From CAUPWF01 sp964369425 (lineage in GTDB: Bacteria > Bacillota > Clostridia > Lachnospirales > Lachnospiraceae), in the NCBI GenBank assembly GCA_964369425.1, contig CAYJGW010000007.1, positions 1 to 64,000 on the forward strand: 64,000 nt of DNA, written 5' to 3'. Below the pieces are notes generated by a model. That model was not told the DNA's origin. It did no database searches and worked only from the letters and a program-made list of their open reading frames with translations. Positions 8,357-16,296 of the stretch are shown here, one piece after another; positions within the stretch are counted from its first letter, which is position 1, and each line of letters starts with the position of its first letter. The position numbers were made by a program, and so were the translations under genes.

Positions 8357-9403
8357 TTAGATTTTCACAACTGCTTTAACAATTTCTGCTTTTTCTTTCA
8401 CACTGCGATCCATAGCATTTTGAATATCATCAAACTCAAATGTATGAGTCACAATCCCTTTTACATCTACTTTCCCAGACTGCACCGCTTCAATTGCCAT
8501 CGGATAAATATGACGATAGCGGAACACTGTTTTAAATGTTAACTCTTTATCCATTGCAAGGCTCATCATAGTATCAACCATTCCTGTTTTCCCATAGCCG
8601 ACCAATACCACATTAGATCCTTTTCTCACAACTTGTATACACTGATTCGTAGTTATTTCCGTTCCAGCCGTCTCTATTGCAAGATCAAATCCTTCTCCAC
8701 CTGTCAGTTCCTTAGCCTTCTCTAATACATCTTCTTTCATTCCATTTATGATTCCAGAAGCGCCTAGTTCTAACGCTTTTTCCAATCGTTTTTCCATAAT
8801 GTCTACTACATATACCTTGTCCACACCACAAGCTTTTAGAGCCATCATTGTAACCAAACCAATGCATCCTGCTCCAAATACAACTGCTTTTTGCCCTGCA
8901 CACGCTTCCCCTTGCTTCGCTGCATGAAACCCTACTGCTAATGGTTCAATCAAAGCACCTTCTAAGGTATCTACCCCTTCTGGTAACTTAAAACACAAGT
9001 CTGCTTCATGTGCCACATACTCTTGGAATACCCCATCAATCGGTGGTGTTGCAAAAAAGATTACATCTGGACACAAGTTATATTTTCCTTCTCTACAGAA
9101 CCTGCATTTTCCACAAGTCTTCCCTGGTTCTAGGGCAACTTTATCCCCTATTTTTAGGTGCGTCACGCCTTCACCTACTTCAACTACAACTCCTCCTGGT
9201 TCGTGTCCTAGTACAAAAGGCGGCTCCACTATGTAATCACCGATACGCCCTGTCTCATAATAGTGCATATCACTTCCACAGATTCCTACATACTCCAATT
9301 TTACTAAGACTTCTCCCGCTTTTATCTCTGGAATTGGCCTCTCCATATATCCCATTTCACCAATTCCATTCATCACCGCTACTTTCATCATTCCATCCAT
9401 CAT
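8357..9403 (-). CDS. Zinc-dependent polyol dehydrogenase (sorbitol/xylitol dehydrogenase-like)
   Basis: MDR-family enzyme of 348 residues close to sorbitol and xylitol dehydrogenases. Catalytic zinc ligands are Cys42 (GICGSDMHYYETG), His67 and Glu68, and the structural zinc cysteines are at 97, 100, 103 and 111. The Rossmann region has VFGAGCIGL. The opening MMDGMM offers several starts; AAGGAG is best spaced for the first two codons. It lies 17 bp after the second ROK gene, so the two are probably co-transcribed. It would supply or consume the ketose handled by the epimerase. Confidence 0.9.
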   Translation of the reverse strand: MMDGMMKVAVMNGIGEMGYMERPIPEIKAGEVLVKLEYVGICGSDMHYYETGRIGDYIVEPPFVLGHEPGGVVVEVGEGVTHLKIGDKVALEPGKTCGKCRFCREGKYNLCPDVIFFATPPIDGVFQEYVAHEADLCFKLPEGVDTLEGALIEPLAVGFHAAKQGEACAGQKAVVFGAGCIGLVTMMALKACGVDKVYVVDIMEKRLEKALELGASGIINGMKEDVLEKAKELTGGEGFDLAIETAGTEITTNQCIQVVRKGSNVVLVGYGKTGMVDTMMSLAMDKELTFKTVFRYRHIYPMAIEAVQSGKVDVKGIVTHTFEFDDIQNAMDRSVKEKAEIVKAVVKI

Positions 9404-9420
9404 TCTTTCTCCTTATCTAT

Positions 9421-10614
9421 TTATATTGAATTAATATACTGATCTATGTAGTAAATTCCCGCTCCAAGGGCTGAAGCTTCTAGGCGATACTTACACGCCA
9501 TTACGTACCGATCTTGATTTGCAAAAATTGCTTTATCTTTCAACTTCATCTGTAGTCGTTCAATGTAGGGTTCCATATAACTTCCTACATAACCACCTAA
9601 TATAATCTCACAATCAAAACACATTCTCAGATTATCCACGGCAATCGCCAAAGACTTTAAATAACTCTCAAATACCTGCACTATTTTTGGGTCTTTTTCT
9701 TCTAATTTTTGGAAAAACAACTCCAAATTCCCTTCTGTACACTCTGTTAGACGAAGCGCTGAACAATACGCATCTAAACACCCCTGCTTACCACAATAAC
9801 ACTTCTGTCCTTCCGGTTGTATTACCATATGCCCAAATTCTCCACTACACCAATGATTTCCTATGTACAAATTTTCATATGTTCCACTGATCTGACCTTG
9901 CGTACTGTTTTTTTCCACCCCATTCCCTAACGAAATAGCTCCTCCCACTGTATTACTCAGTGATAAATACACCATGTTTCTTCTTCGCTTGGAAACGGTA
10001 CACTCTGCAATGGCAGCTGCATTGGCATCATTTATGATAGTAATGGGATATTGTGTGTATTGGGAAAATCCATCTAAGGACATTTTCGGTAAATTCAATG
10101 CTCTTGAATTCTCAATTGTGTTTTCTTCTCCATTTACAATAGCTGGTACAGAAATCCCTATTCCCAATAGCTTTTCACGAACTTCTGCATCTGAATCGAT
10201 ATATTCTCTTAACAGCTCCGCTACTTCCTTATAGTACTGCTCATTGTTTTGGAATGGTTTTCGAATTCTAATGTGGTTTAATGCTACTTCCGAAAGATCA
10301 GTCAATACAACACTAACGTGATTTTTCGTAACATCTAACCCTATGGCATACTTTTTATTCTTAATCGTTGCAATTGCCTTCGCTTTTCTTCCCCCTGTCG
10401 ATTTCAACTCTCCCACATCTTGAATAAAACCTTCTTTACGCAGCTCTTTTATGATTTGAAGCACTGTTGGACTGCTCATATCTAAGGCAGATGCAATTTC
10501 AGGCATAGAACACTTGTCTGTACTATTCAAAAAACGAAACACCCTATTTCTATTTAACCTTTTTACATCCATACTGCTCATTCCATACTTCATATCACAC
10601 ACTCTTTTCTTCAT
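9421..10614 (-). CDS. ROK-family transcriptional regulator (second copy)
   Basis: A 397-residue repressor-type ROK protein. The N-terminal winged helix includes CSMPEIASALDMSSPTVLQI, and the ROK domain carries SLSNTVGGAISLG and the zinc motif CYCGKQGC followed by LDAYC. It is clearly related to the ROK protein at 1028-2170 but divergent. It is co-oriented with the polyol dehydrogenase. The palindrome at 10630-10642 just upstream suggests it represses itself as well as the importer operon. The inducing sugar is unknown. Confidence 0.9.
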   Translation of the reverse strand: MKKRVCDMKYGMSSMDVKRLNRNRVFRFLNSTDKCSMPEIASALDMSSPTVLQIIKELRKEGFIQDVGELKSTGGRKAKAIATIKNKKYAIGLDVTKNHVSVVLTDLSEVALNHIRIRKPFQNNEQYYKEVAELLREYIDSDAEVREKLLGIGISVPAIVNGEENTIENSRALNLPKMSLDGFSQYTQYPITIINDANAAAIAECTVSKRRRNMVYLSLSNTVGGAISLGNGVEKNSTQGQISGTYENLYIGNHWCSGEFGHMVIQPEGQKCYCGKQGCLDAYCSALRLTECTEGNLELFFQKLEEKDPKIVQVFESYLKSLAIAVDNLRMCFDCEIILGGYVGSYMEPYIERLQMKLKDKAIFANQDRYVMACKYRLEASALGAGIYYIDQYINSI

Positions 10615-10629
10615 CTTGTTAAGCTTTTA

Positions 10630-10642
10630 ACTTTATTAAACT
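10630..10642. promoter_or_regulatory. Operator candidate upstream of the second ROK gene
   Basis: ACTTTATTAAACT differs at one base from ACTTTATAAAACT at 8254-8266 in the importer promoter. It lies 16 bp upstream of the ROK start, near a possible weak promoter (TTGACT, 16 bp, TAAAGT on the minus strand). Autoregulation is inferred. Confidence 0.5.
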
Positions 10643-10716
10643 CTTTAACAAAGTCAAAACATATGCAAATGTTATCATCACAAACCATTTTTGTCAATAC
10701 TTTTGTTTGATGTATA

Positions 10717-10765
10717 CAAAAAAAAGAAGATGTTATTATGATTTTTACATATTTCCATCCTCTTT
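10717..10765 (-). terminator. Terminator of glmS
   Basis: On the minus strand, AAGAGGATG pairs with CATCTTCTT (one G-U pair) across a 23-nt A/T-rich loop, followed by a run of eight T. It lies 32 bp after the glmS stop. Confidence 0.65.
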
Positions 10766-10796
10766 TGTACATATCAACTATAAATCCTTCACACTT

Positions 10797-12614
10797 TTAC
10801 TCTACAGTCACTACTTTTGCCAAGTTTCTTGGTTTATCAACATCTAGTCCTCTATCCGCTGATGTATAATACGCTAAAAACTGTAGTGCCACTGATGCTG
10901 GCATTATCATAAACTCATCTTCTATACTTGGAAGCGCATAACACGTAGCAAAATCTGATTCTTCTATTCCATTGCCTATGAATGCCTCTTTTACAAACCC
11001 TATTACTGAAGCACCTCTTGATTGCACCTCTTTAATATTCAACATCTCTTTTAACATTAGCTTTTCTTGTGTAACCAATGCGATAATTGGAGTCGTCTCT
11101 GTAACAAGAGCAATGGTTCCATGTTTTAACTCTCCCGATGCATAAGCTTCAGAGTGCACGTATGCAATCTCTTTTAATTTTAATGATGCTTCTAGTAATG
11201 CTGAGTAGTCTAATCCTCTCCCTATCATAAATGCGTCTTTTGCTTCTATAATAGATTTACTCACTTTACGTATTTTTTGCTTATCTTCGAGTACTTTTGA
11301 TATCACAGCTGGTACTTTTTTTATCTGATCCACAAAGTTTTTAGCTTCCTCTTCCGTCATTTCTCCTCGCACCACAGCCATTTTGCACACAAGCAGATAG
11401 AACATAGCAACTTGTGTCGTATATGCTTTTGTACTTGCCACTGCAATCTCTGGTCCCGCCTGTGTATAAAGAACATAATCTGTTGCACGAGCAATTGAAG
11501 TCTCTCTAACATTTACAATCGATAATGTTTTTGCACCTTTTGATTTTGCGTGTTTTATCGCCTCTAGTGTATCAATCGTCTCTCCCGATTGCGACACTGC
11601 TACTACCAGTGTCCCTTCTTCTACTACTGGATCTGTATAGATGAACTCCGAAGCCACTTCTACCTCTACTCTTACATTCGCCTTTGCTTGCATCAATGCT
11701 TTTGCAACCAGTCCTGCATGCATTGCTGTTCCGCATGCAATAATACAGATGCGCTTACACTCCTTAAACAACTCATCAGGTATTCCGTCTACACCAAAAT
11801 CTACTTTTCCATCGACAATTCTGTTTTCAATCGTTCTTTGGATTGCATCTGGCTGCTCCATTATCTCTTTTTCCATGTAAAAGGCATATCCACATTTTCC
11901 ATCTTGCGTAGTATCCCAATCAATTTCTAAATACTCAATATCCATGATTTGATCTGCACTGTCATACACAGTTATCGTATCCTTTGTCAACTCTGTAATA
12001 CACATCTCCGGTGCAACAAAGTACTGCTTCGTATGTGGGCTTATTGCCACAATATCAGAAGCCAACAGATTACCATTTTCAGAGCATCCAACAATAATTG
12101 GACTTACATGGCGAATTGCAAAGATTGTCCCTGGTCTATCTGCAAACATGACTACTAGAGCAAAAGTTCCTTTTAACTTAGCAACCGCTTTTCTAATAGC
12201 CTTCTTTGGATCTCCATCGTAATATCTTTCGATACAAGCAGCAACCACTTCACTATCTGTCTCTGAAATCATATCAAAGTCATAACGTTCGATTAGTTCC
12301 TTATAGTTTTCTACAATTCCGTTGTGTACAAGTGTCACCTTACCTCTACTGTGAGGATGTGCATTGATATCAGTTACGCCTCCATGAGTAGCCCATCTCG
12401 TATGACCGATTCCGCAAGTTCCATTTATATCGTCCTCCTTGCAAATCTCCATCAAATCTGACACTCTACCTGTACACTTTTTAATCTCTGCATGTTGCTT
12501 TCCTGCAATCGCAATCCCTGCACTATCATATCCTCTGTACTCTAAAAGTTCTAACGACTCTAATAACAAATCCTTTACATTACTATTTCCTGTATATCCT
12601 ATAATTCCACACAT
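10797..12614 (-). CDS. glmS: Glutamine-fructose-6-phosphate aminotransferase (isomerising)
   Basis: Makes glucosamine-6-phosphate from fructose-6-phosphate and glutamine, the first step to UDP-GlcNAc for cell wall synthesis. The 605 residues match the family length. The protein starts MCGIIGYTGN, so Cys2 becomes the N-terminal glutaminase nucleophile. HTRWATHGG follows in the class II amidotransferase domain. Two SIS domains occupy the C-terminal half (VAVSQSGETIDTL, QAGPEIAVASTKAYTTQV), and the protein ends with the conserved DVDKPRNLAKVVTVE. The leader carries a glmS ribozyme, so the mRNA should be self-cleaved when glucosamine-6-phosphate accumulates. Confidence 0.98.
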   Translation of the reverse strand: MCGIIGYTGNSNVKDLLLESLELLEYRGYDSAGIAIAGKQHAEIKKCTGRVSDLMEICKEDDINGTCGIGHTRWATHGGVTDINAHPHSRGKVTLVHNGIVENYKELIERYDFDMISETDSEVVAACIERYYDGDPKKAIRKAVAKLKGTFALVVMFADRPGTIFAIRHVSPIIVGCSENGNLLASDIVAISPHTKQYFVAPEMCITELTKDTITVYDSADQIMDIEYLEIDWDTTQDGKCGYAFYMEKEIMEQPDAIQRTIENRIVDGKVDFGVDGIPDELFKECKRICIIACGTAMHAGLVAKALMQAKANVRVEVEVASEFIYTDPVVEEGTLVVAVSQSGETIDTLEAIKHAKSKGAKTLSIVNVRETSIARATDYVLYTQAGPEIAVASTKAYTTQVAMFYLLVCKMAVVRGEMTEEEAKNFVDQIKKVPAVISKVLEDKQKIRKVSKSIIEAKDAFMIGRGLDYSALLEASLKLKEIAYVHSEAYASGELKHGTIALVTETTPIIALVTQEKLMLKEMLNIKEVQSRGASVIGFVKEAFIGNGIEESDFATCYALPSIEDEFMIMPASVALQFLAYYTSADRGLDVDKPRNLAKVVTVE

Positions 12615-12654
12615 ATATGTTTACCTTCTTTCATATTTTAATTTTTTCTCAATC

Positions 12655-12797
12655 TTCTTTCATTTCACTTTGTTTTGCAGTTACCTGCATATTTGTTTCC
12701 ATGTATCGCGCAAGAAGTAGCACGAAAGAGCATCCGCCGAATCTTCGATCACTCTTTTCCTCGTCGTCCCACCTATACCTAGTGGGCTCATGGCGCT
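12655..12797 (-). ncRNA. glmS ribozyme/riboswitch
   Basis: Minus-strand leader of glmS. The segments match the glmS ribozyme from memory: AGCGCC at the 5' end, a GACGAGG element after a hairpin capped by AGGTATAGGT, then GATCGAAGATTCGGCGGATG and a long 3' stem region. Self-cleavage is expected 5' of the G in AGCGCC, that is between 12796 and 12795. The binding of glucosamine-6-phosphate as cofactor is family knowledge. The 3' boundary (around the hairpin TGCAGGTAACTGCA) is approximate. Confidence 0.93.
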
Positions 12798-12823
12798 TTT
12801 GTATTATTCTTTATTTTTCTCTT

Positions 12824-12849
12824 ATATATGTGTAATTTTACACATATAT
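12824..12849. repeat. Near-perfect palindrome between the glmS promoter and ribozyme
   Basis: ATATATGTGTAA and its exact reverse complement TTACACATATAT flank a TT centre. The element sits between the glmS promoter and the ribozyme cleavage site. It could be a regulator binding site or a 5' hairpin on the short leader fragment released by cleavage. Confidence 0.7.
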
Positions 12850-12861
12850 GTGTGTATAGGA

Positions 12862-12890
12862 TTTATAGCTATCTATTATTCAATTTTCAA
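12862..12890 (-). promoter_or_regulatory. glmS promoter
   Basis: On the minus strand, TTGAAA (12890-12885) and TATAAA (12867-12862) are separated by 17 bp, about 65 bp upstream of the ribozyme cleavage site. The whole 12615-12937 gap is thus promoter, palindrome, ribozyme and ribosome site; no further gene is seen in it. Confidence 0.7.
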
Positions 12891-12937
12891 TGTACCGATA
12901 CAGTATACTATTTCATTTCTTTTTTGTAAAGTCTTTT

Positions 12938-14008
12938 TTATCCGTAATAGTCTAATAGCAGTAGTTCTACAACTTCTCCATAACTAACCACGCCTTCTGT
13001 TTGCCCATTCGCCTTTAAGTAATTATCATTAATTTCTGTAAACACTTGTGACACTGGCTGGTCGTCATATTTCTCCCAATATTCAAATTTTTCCGTTCTA
13101 TCTGCCACCTGTTCCTCGTTCAAATACGAGAGGGCTTCTTGGTAATATTCGGGATTCACTCTACTAAGTGTACCTAGACAATTACCGATAGCTGCCATAT
13201 ATGCGCTATATTTTGTGTATTCATCTTCACCTTCTCTTCCTGCTAAAAAAGCGATAAAATTTGCTTCGTCTTCTTTCATAAACCCTCTCTGATGGGCTTG
13301 TTCATGTAACATCGTGTAAGGAATCGTATAGTGTGGGACTGCTACATTTACATTAGCCTCCATAGTAAATGGATTAAATATCCCTGTAATTTCTGTGTAA
13401 GACATTGCCTCTGATATGAGATACAGCGGTTTTGGCTTACTGTAATTCCCATTCAAAACTGGATATAGTTGACTTAAATCTTCAAAAGAATCTCTTGCAC
13501 TAGAAGATAATTCTTGATAAGTCTGCTCCATATCCTCCTCTGTTATATTCACCCTTAATGCCCCCGCAATCTCTATGTAATCAATTGTCATACTCAGCAG
13601 TTCTTCTTCCGTATATTCCCGTTCCTCCTTATTCAGATAATAAGAAAAATCCATTCTATAATAATTCAATCCACAAGATATTACGAATATAAAATATAGA
13701 CATGATGCGATTGCCACTAATGAAAAGACATCATTCACCACAGGAATCCAACTTGTTTCTGTTATCGACTTTCGTATACTGTAGATTACTCTTCCAATTA
13801 TACCTGCTGCTAGAGCCAACAGCACCACTTCTCCTACCGAAAATGGTACAAACGAAAAGAGAACACTTACAATCTGAGAATACCATTTATAAAAAAACGT
13901 AGAGAAAATTTGTTCTGTGTACCACTGGCTTCTAGATGCCAAAAATGTTAGCACTACACCTAATACTGCAAAAACACCAAATAATAGCCTTTTATATTTC
14001 AACCTCAT
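12938..14008 (-). CDS. DUF3810 membrane protein with HExxH zinc-peptidase motif
   Basis: A 356-residue protein matching the DUF3810 family. Three hydrophobic segments occupy about residues 9-27, 46-75 and 95-118. The soluble C-terminal domain carries HEQAHQRGFMKEDEANF, with the HExxH zinc motif and a downstream glutamate as in gluzincin peptidases. Substrate and role are unknown. It is transcribed divergently from the acetate transporter from an overlapping promoter region. Confidence 0.8.
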   Translation of the reverse strand: MRLKYKRLLFGVFAVLGVVLTFLASRSQWYTEQIFSTFFYKWYSQIVSVLFSFVPFSVGEVVLLALAAGIIGRVIYSIRKSITETSWIPVVNDVFSLVAIASCLYFIFVISCGLNYYRMDFSYYLNKEEREYTEEELLSMTIDYIEIAGALRVNITEEDMEQTYQELSSSARDSFEDLSQLYPVLNGNYSKPKPLYLISEAMSYTEITGIFNPFTMEANVNVAVPHYTIPYTMLHEQAHQRGFMKEDEANFIAFLAGREGEDEYTKYSAYMAAIGNCLGTLSRVNPEYYQEALSYLNEEQVADRTEKFEYWEKYDDQPVSQVFTEINDNYLKANGQTEGVVSYGEVVELLLLDYYG

Positions 14009-14075
14009 ATCAATTTCTCCCGTTTAGCCCAAATAGCTCCATATTCTTAATTTTTCCGCTTTTTTCGACAAATCT

Positions 14076-14118
14076 ATTATATCAGTTATTGACATCTGCT
14101 ACAATATACTGCTATAAT
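14076..14118. promoter_or_regulatory. Overlapping divergent promoters of DUF3810 gene and acetate transporter
   Basis: Plus strand: TTGACA (14089-14094), 18 bp, TATAAT (14113-14118), serving the transporter. Minus strand: TTGTAG (14104-14099), 17 bp, TATAAT (14081-14076), serving the DUF3810 gene. Each -35 box lies inside the other promoter's spacer, so polymerase binding should be mutually exclusive. Confidence 0.65.
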
Positions 14119-14153
14119 TTTCAAGGTTTATAGTAAAATTAAGGAGAAAATTT

Positions 14154-14777
14154 ATGTCTAATCAATCATCACCACAGACTCAAGTATCCGTTTCCGTAGG
14201 AAACCCTTCCGCTATCGGTCTATTTGGTCTTGCAATCGTAACACTTGTAGCTTCTTCGCAAAAGCTCGGAATTACAGAGGGAACTTCTTTGGTAATCCCT
14301 TGGGCTATTTTCCTAGGAGCTGCTGCACAAATCTATGCTGGCGCACTTGATTTTAAATTAAAGAACGTCTTTGGAGGAACTGCATTTTGTGCATATGGTT
14401 TCTTTTGGCTAGGCGTTGCTAGTACTTGGCTAATCCAAAACGGAGTATTTGGAAAAACCATGCAAGAATCTGCAGATGTACATCAACTAGGTTTTGCTTT
14501 TATCGGCTATTTTATATTTACATTCATTATGACTATCGGTGCTGTAGAAGTGAACAAAACTTTATTAATCATCTTTATCCTCATTGATTTCTTATTCATT
14601 GGTTTATCATTGAGTACATTGGGAATACAAGAGCATTTCTTCCACAATGTGGCAGCAATCGCTGAGCTTTTAATTGCCCTTGTATCATTCTACGCCTGTG
14701 CTGCAAATGTTTTAAATGCAACATTCCAAAGAGAATTCTTACCTCTTGGAAAGCCACTTGGTATCTTTAAAAAGTAA
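14154..14777 (+). CDS. satP: Acetate uptake transporter (SatP/GPR1-FUN34-YaaH family)
   Basis: A 207-residue six-helix membrane protein of the AceTr family that moves acetate and succinate with protons. The family signature near the N-terminus is present as GNPSAIGLFGLAIVTLV. The start follows TAAGGAG. It is transcribed alone, from a TTGACA/TATAAT promoter to a bidirectional terminator. A role in acetate exchange would fit fermentation. Confidence 0.88.
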   Translation: MSNQSSPQTQVSVSVGNPSAIGLFGLAIVTLVASSQKLGITEGTSLVIPWAIFLGAAAQIYAGALDFKLKNVFGGTAFCAYGFFWLGVASTWLIQNGVFGKTMQESADVHQLGFAFIGYFIFTFIMTIGAVEVNKTLLIIFILIDFLFIGLSLSTLGIQEHFFHNVAAIAELLIALVSFYACAANVLNATFQREFLPLGKPLGIFKK

Positions 14778-14782
14778 TACAT

Positions 14783-14834
14783 AATAAAAGAACACATCCT
14801 TTTCTTAATCTTTAGGGTTGTGTTCTTTTTTATT
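14783..14834. terminator. Bidirectional terminator between satP and yabQ
   Basis: AATAAAAGAACACA pairs with TGTGTTCTTTTTTATT. A U-rich 3' side occurs in both directions. The yabQ stop codon lies within the loop side, so the two convergent genes share one terminator. Confidence 0.75.
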
Positions 14835-15170
14835 CTTTTTCGTTCTTTTTTTTGATAGTCTCTTTATTTTTCTTTGTACACGCAATATCATCACTTCTAA
14901 ACTTCTCCACAATACCCTAATCACCACTACTCCTGTTGCTATTCCACACACAAAATACCAGCGTATGGTCCCATCGCACACGATTTGAATCTGTGTAAGC
15001 ATAAAGAATGTGGTGATAATCCAGTATAAGTAGTCTTCTATTGTCACTATTATTTTTTTGTGTTTCATTAACATTCGCATAGTTTTTAATATACAATAGA
15101 CTCCACTTATGATAACCCCTAGCCAAACTGCTATAAATAGGATATATAGCTCTTCTGATATCGTCATCAT
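14805..15170 (-). CDS. yabQ: Spore cortex biosynthesis protein YabQ
   Basis: A membrane protein of about 121 residues needed for spore cortex formation in Bacillus. It starts MMTISEELYILFIAVWLGVI and has hydrophobic segments at about residues 7-27, 44-64 and 70-88, then a very basic, Lys-rich tail. I chose the start at 15170, one base after the yabP stop, because the longer reading frame runs back into yabP. Poor ribosome site and tight spacing suggest translational coupling to yabP. In Bacillus the next gene is divIC, which is absent here. Confidence 0.87.
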   Translation of the reverse strand: MMTISEELYILFIAVWLGVIISGVYCILKTMRMLMKHKKIIVTIEDYLYWIITTFFMLTQIQIVCDGTIRWYFVCGIATGVVVIRVLWRSLEVMILRVQRKIKRLSKKRTKKNKKEHNPKD

Positions 15171-15171
15171 A

Positions 15172-15459
15172 TCATTTAAATAATTTCGTGAGCAAGTTTT
15201 GTTCTTGTTTTGGTACTTGCTGCTTGGACTCTGAATATGCAATACTGTTGATACTTCCAGATACGTCTACCTCGCCTTTTTCAAGCGTCAGGCGATTCAC
15301 ATGTAAATCCACCCCTTTGATCATCAGCATTCCTTGTTCTGTCTCTAGTAGTATTTCAGAAAGATCAAACGCCAATACATCTAACACTCCTGTAACTGTA
15401 CTAGACTTTCGATTATTTATGATAAGTTTATGCGGTTTCATTAATTGTCTTTCTTCCAT
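15172..15459 (-). CDS. yabP: Sporulation protein YabP
   Basis: A 95-residue YabP/YqfC-family sporulation protein acting with YabQ in spore envelope assembly. Visible family features are LIINNRKSSTVTGVLDVLAF and LEKGEVDVSGSINSIAYSE. A strong AGGAGGGAG ribosome site precedes the start. The upstream sequence contains a plausible sigma-E promoter, matching the mother-cell control known for yabPQ in Bacillus. Confidence 0.92.
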   Translation of the reverse strand: MEERQLMKPHKLIINNRKSSTVTGVLDVLAFDLSEILLETEQGMLMIKGVDLHVNRLTLEKGEVDVSGSINSIAYSESKQQVPKQEQNLLTKLFK

Positions 15460-15497
15460 ATTCCCACTCCCTCCTAAATTTTTGTTATAATTTATAC

Positions 15498-15526
15498 ACT
15501 ATATGCTGAGTGGGACGAGACTATAC
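15498..15526 (-). promoter_or_regulatory. Candidate sigma-E promoter of yabPQ
   Basis: Minus strand: GTATAGT (15526-15520), 14 bp, CATATAGT (15505-15498). This is close to the sporulation sigma-E consensus (KMATATT, 14-15 bp, CATACANT), with two mismatches in the -35 and one in the -10. Confidence 0.55.
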
Positions 15527-15766
15527 CTAGATATATCGATACAATTCTTTTGCATCCTCTTTCTTCGTTGTATCTTTAATATCTAACACTTCTACTTTTA
15601 CACTTTTCGTTCCAAATTGTATTTCAATAACATCACTTGCCTTCACTGTCGTAGATGCCTTTGCAACTTTATCATTAATAAGCACCCTGCCTGCATCACA
15701 GGCTTCATTAGCTACCGTACGCCTTTTAATCAACCTAGATACTTTTAAAAATTTATCTAATCTCAT
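15527..15766 (-). CDS. rqcP: S4-domain RNA-binding protein RqcP (YabO/Hsp15 type)
   Basis: A 79-residue single S4 domain (MRLDKFLKVSRLIKRRTVAN...GRVLINDKVAKASTTVK). In Bacillus this protein works with RqcH and the tRNA in ribosome-associated quality control, adding alanine tails to stalled peptides on the 50S subunit. It sits between hup and yabP, the classical order of this cluster. Confidence 0.92.
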   Translation of the reverse strand: MRLDKFLKVSRLIKRRTVANEACDAGRVLINDKVAKASTTVKASDVIEIQFGTKSVKVEVLDIKDTTKKEDAKELYRYI

Positions 15767-15803
15767 TTCAATACCTCTCTTCTCTCAATCTTTCATATGC
15801 AAA

Positions 15804-15830
15804 AGGGTAAAGGCTAGACGCCTTTACCCT
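15804..15830 (-). terminator. Stem-loop after hup
   Basis: A perfect 11-bp stem AGGGTAAAGGC/GCCTTTACCCT with a 5-nt loop and a short TTTT on the minus strand. It lies 40 bp past the hup stop and upstream of rqcP, and is probably a leaky terminator that lets some transcripts continue into rqcP. Confidence 0.65.
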
Positions 15831-15870
15831 CAATATACAACATCTCTGTTGCAATTATTCTTCTCTTTGA

Positions 15871-16146
15871 TTATGCGTTTACAGCATCTTTTAAAGCTTT
15901 ACCAGCTTTGAACTTAGGTGCTACACTTGCTTCAATCTTCATTGTCTCGCCAGTTTGTGGATTTCTTCCCTCTCTAGCTGCTCTCTTGCTTGTTTCAAAT
16001 GTTCCGAATCCAACTAATTGAATCTTCTCACCTTTTTTCAACTCATCTGTAACTACGTCTACAAATGCTTTTAATGCCTTCTCAGCATCTTTCTTTGACA
16101 ATTCTGAAGCTTCAGCTACTGCTGCTACTAATTCTGTTTTGTTCAT
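15871..16146 (-). CDS. hup: HU family nucleoid protein
   Basis: A 91-residue DNA-bending HU homodimer. It starts MNKTELVAAVAEASELSKKD and contains the family signature GFGTFETSKRAAREGRNPQT. The start at 16146 is set by the AGGAGGA site; upstream in-frame codons are leader. A strong TTGACA/TATAAC promoter precedes it. Confidence 0.97.
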   Translation of the reverse strand: MNKTELVAAVAEASELSKKDAEKALKAFVDVVTDELKKGEKIQLVGFGTFETSKRAAREGRNPQTGETMKIEASVAPKFKAGKALKDAVNA

Positions 16147-16244
16147 GGATATAATTCCTCCTCTTTCTAAGTTTGAATCCATTTATCTTCACTGTAATTT
16201 TTGAGCCAACTTACTATCTCTTTAGATAACTCGCTCCTATTAAT

Positions 16245-16273
16245 GTTATACAGCTTTGTCCGCTTTTTGTCAA
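16245..16273 (-). promoter_or_regulatory. hup promoter
   Basis: Minus strand: TTGACA (16273-16268), 17 bp, TATAAC (16250-16245), about 100 bp upstream of the hup start. Near-consensus, as expected for an abundant protein. Confidence 0.8.
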
Positions 16274-16296
16274 GCAAAATTAAGCGAAAACCCTTA

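Noticed and set aside
12824..12849. Palindrome as intrinsic terminator of the DUF3810 gene
   Set aside because: It has no U-tract, is A/T-rich with a 2-nt centre, and lies downstream of the glmS promoter rather than at the end of a transcript.
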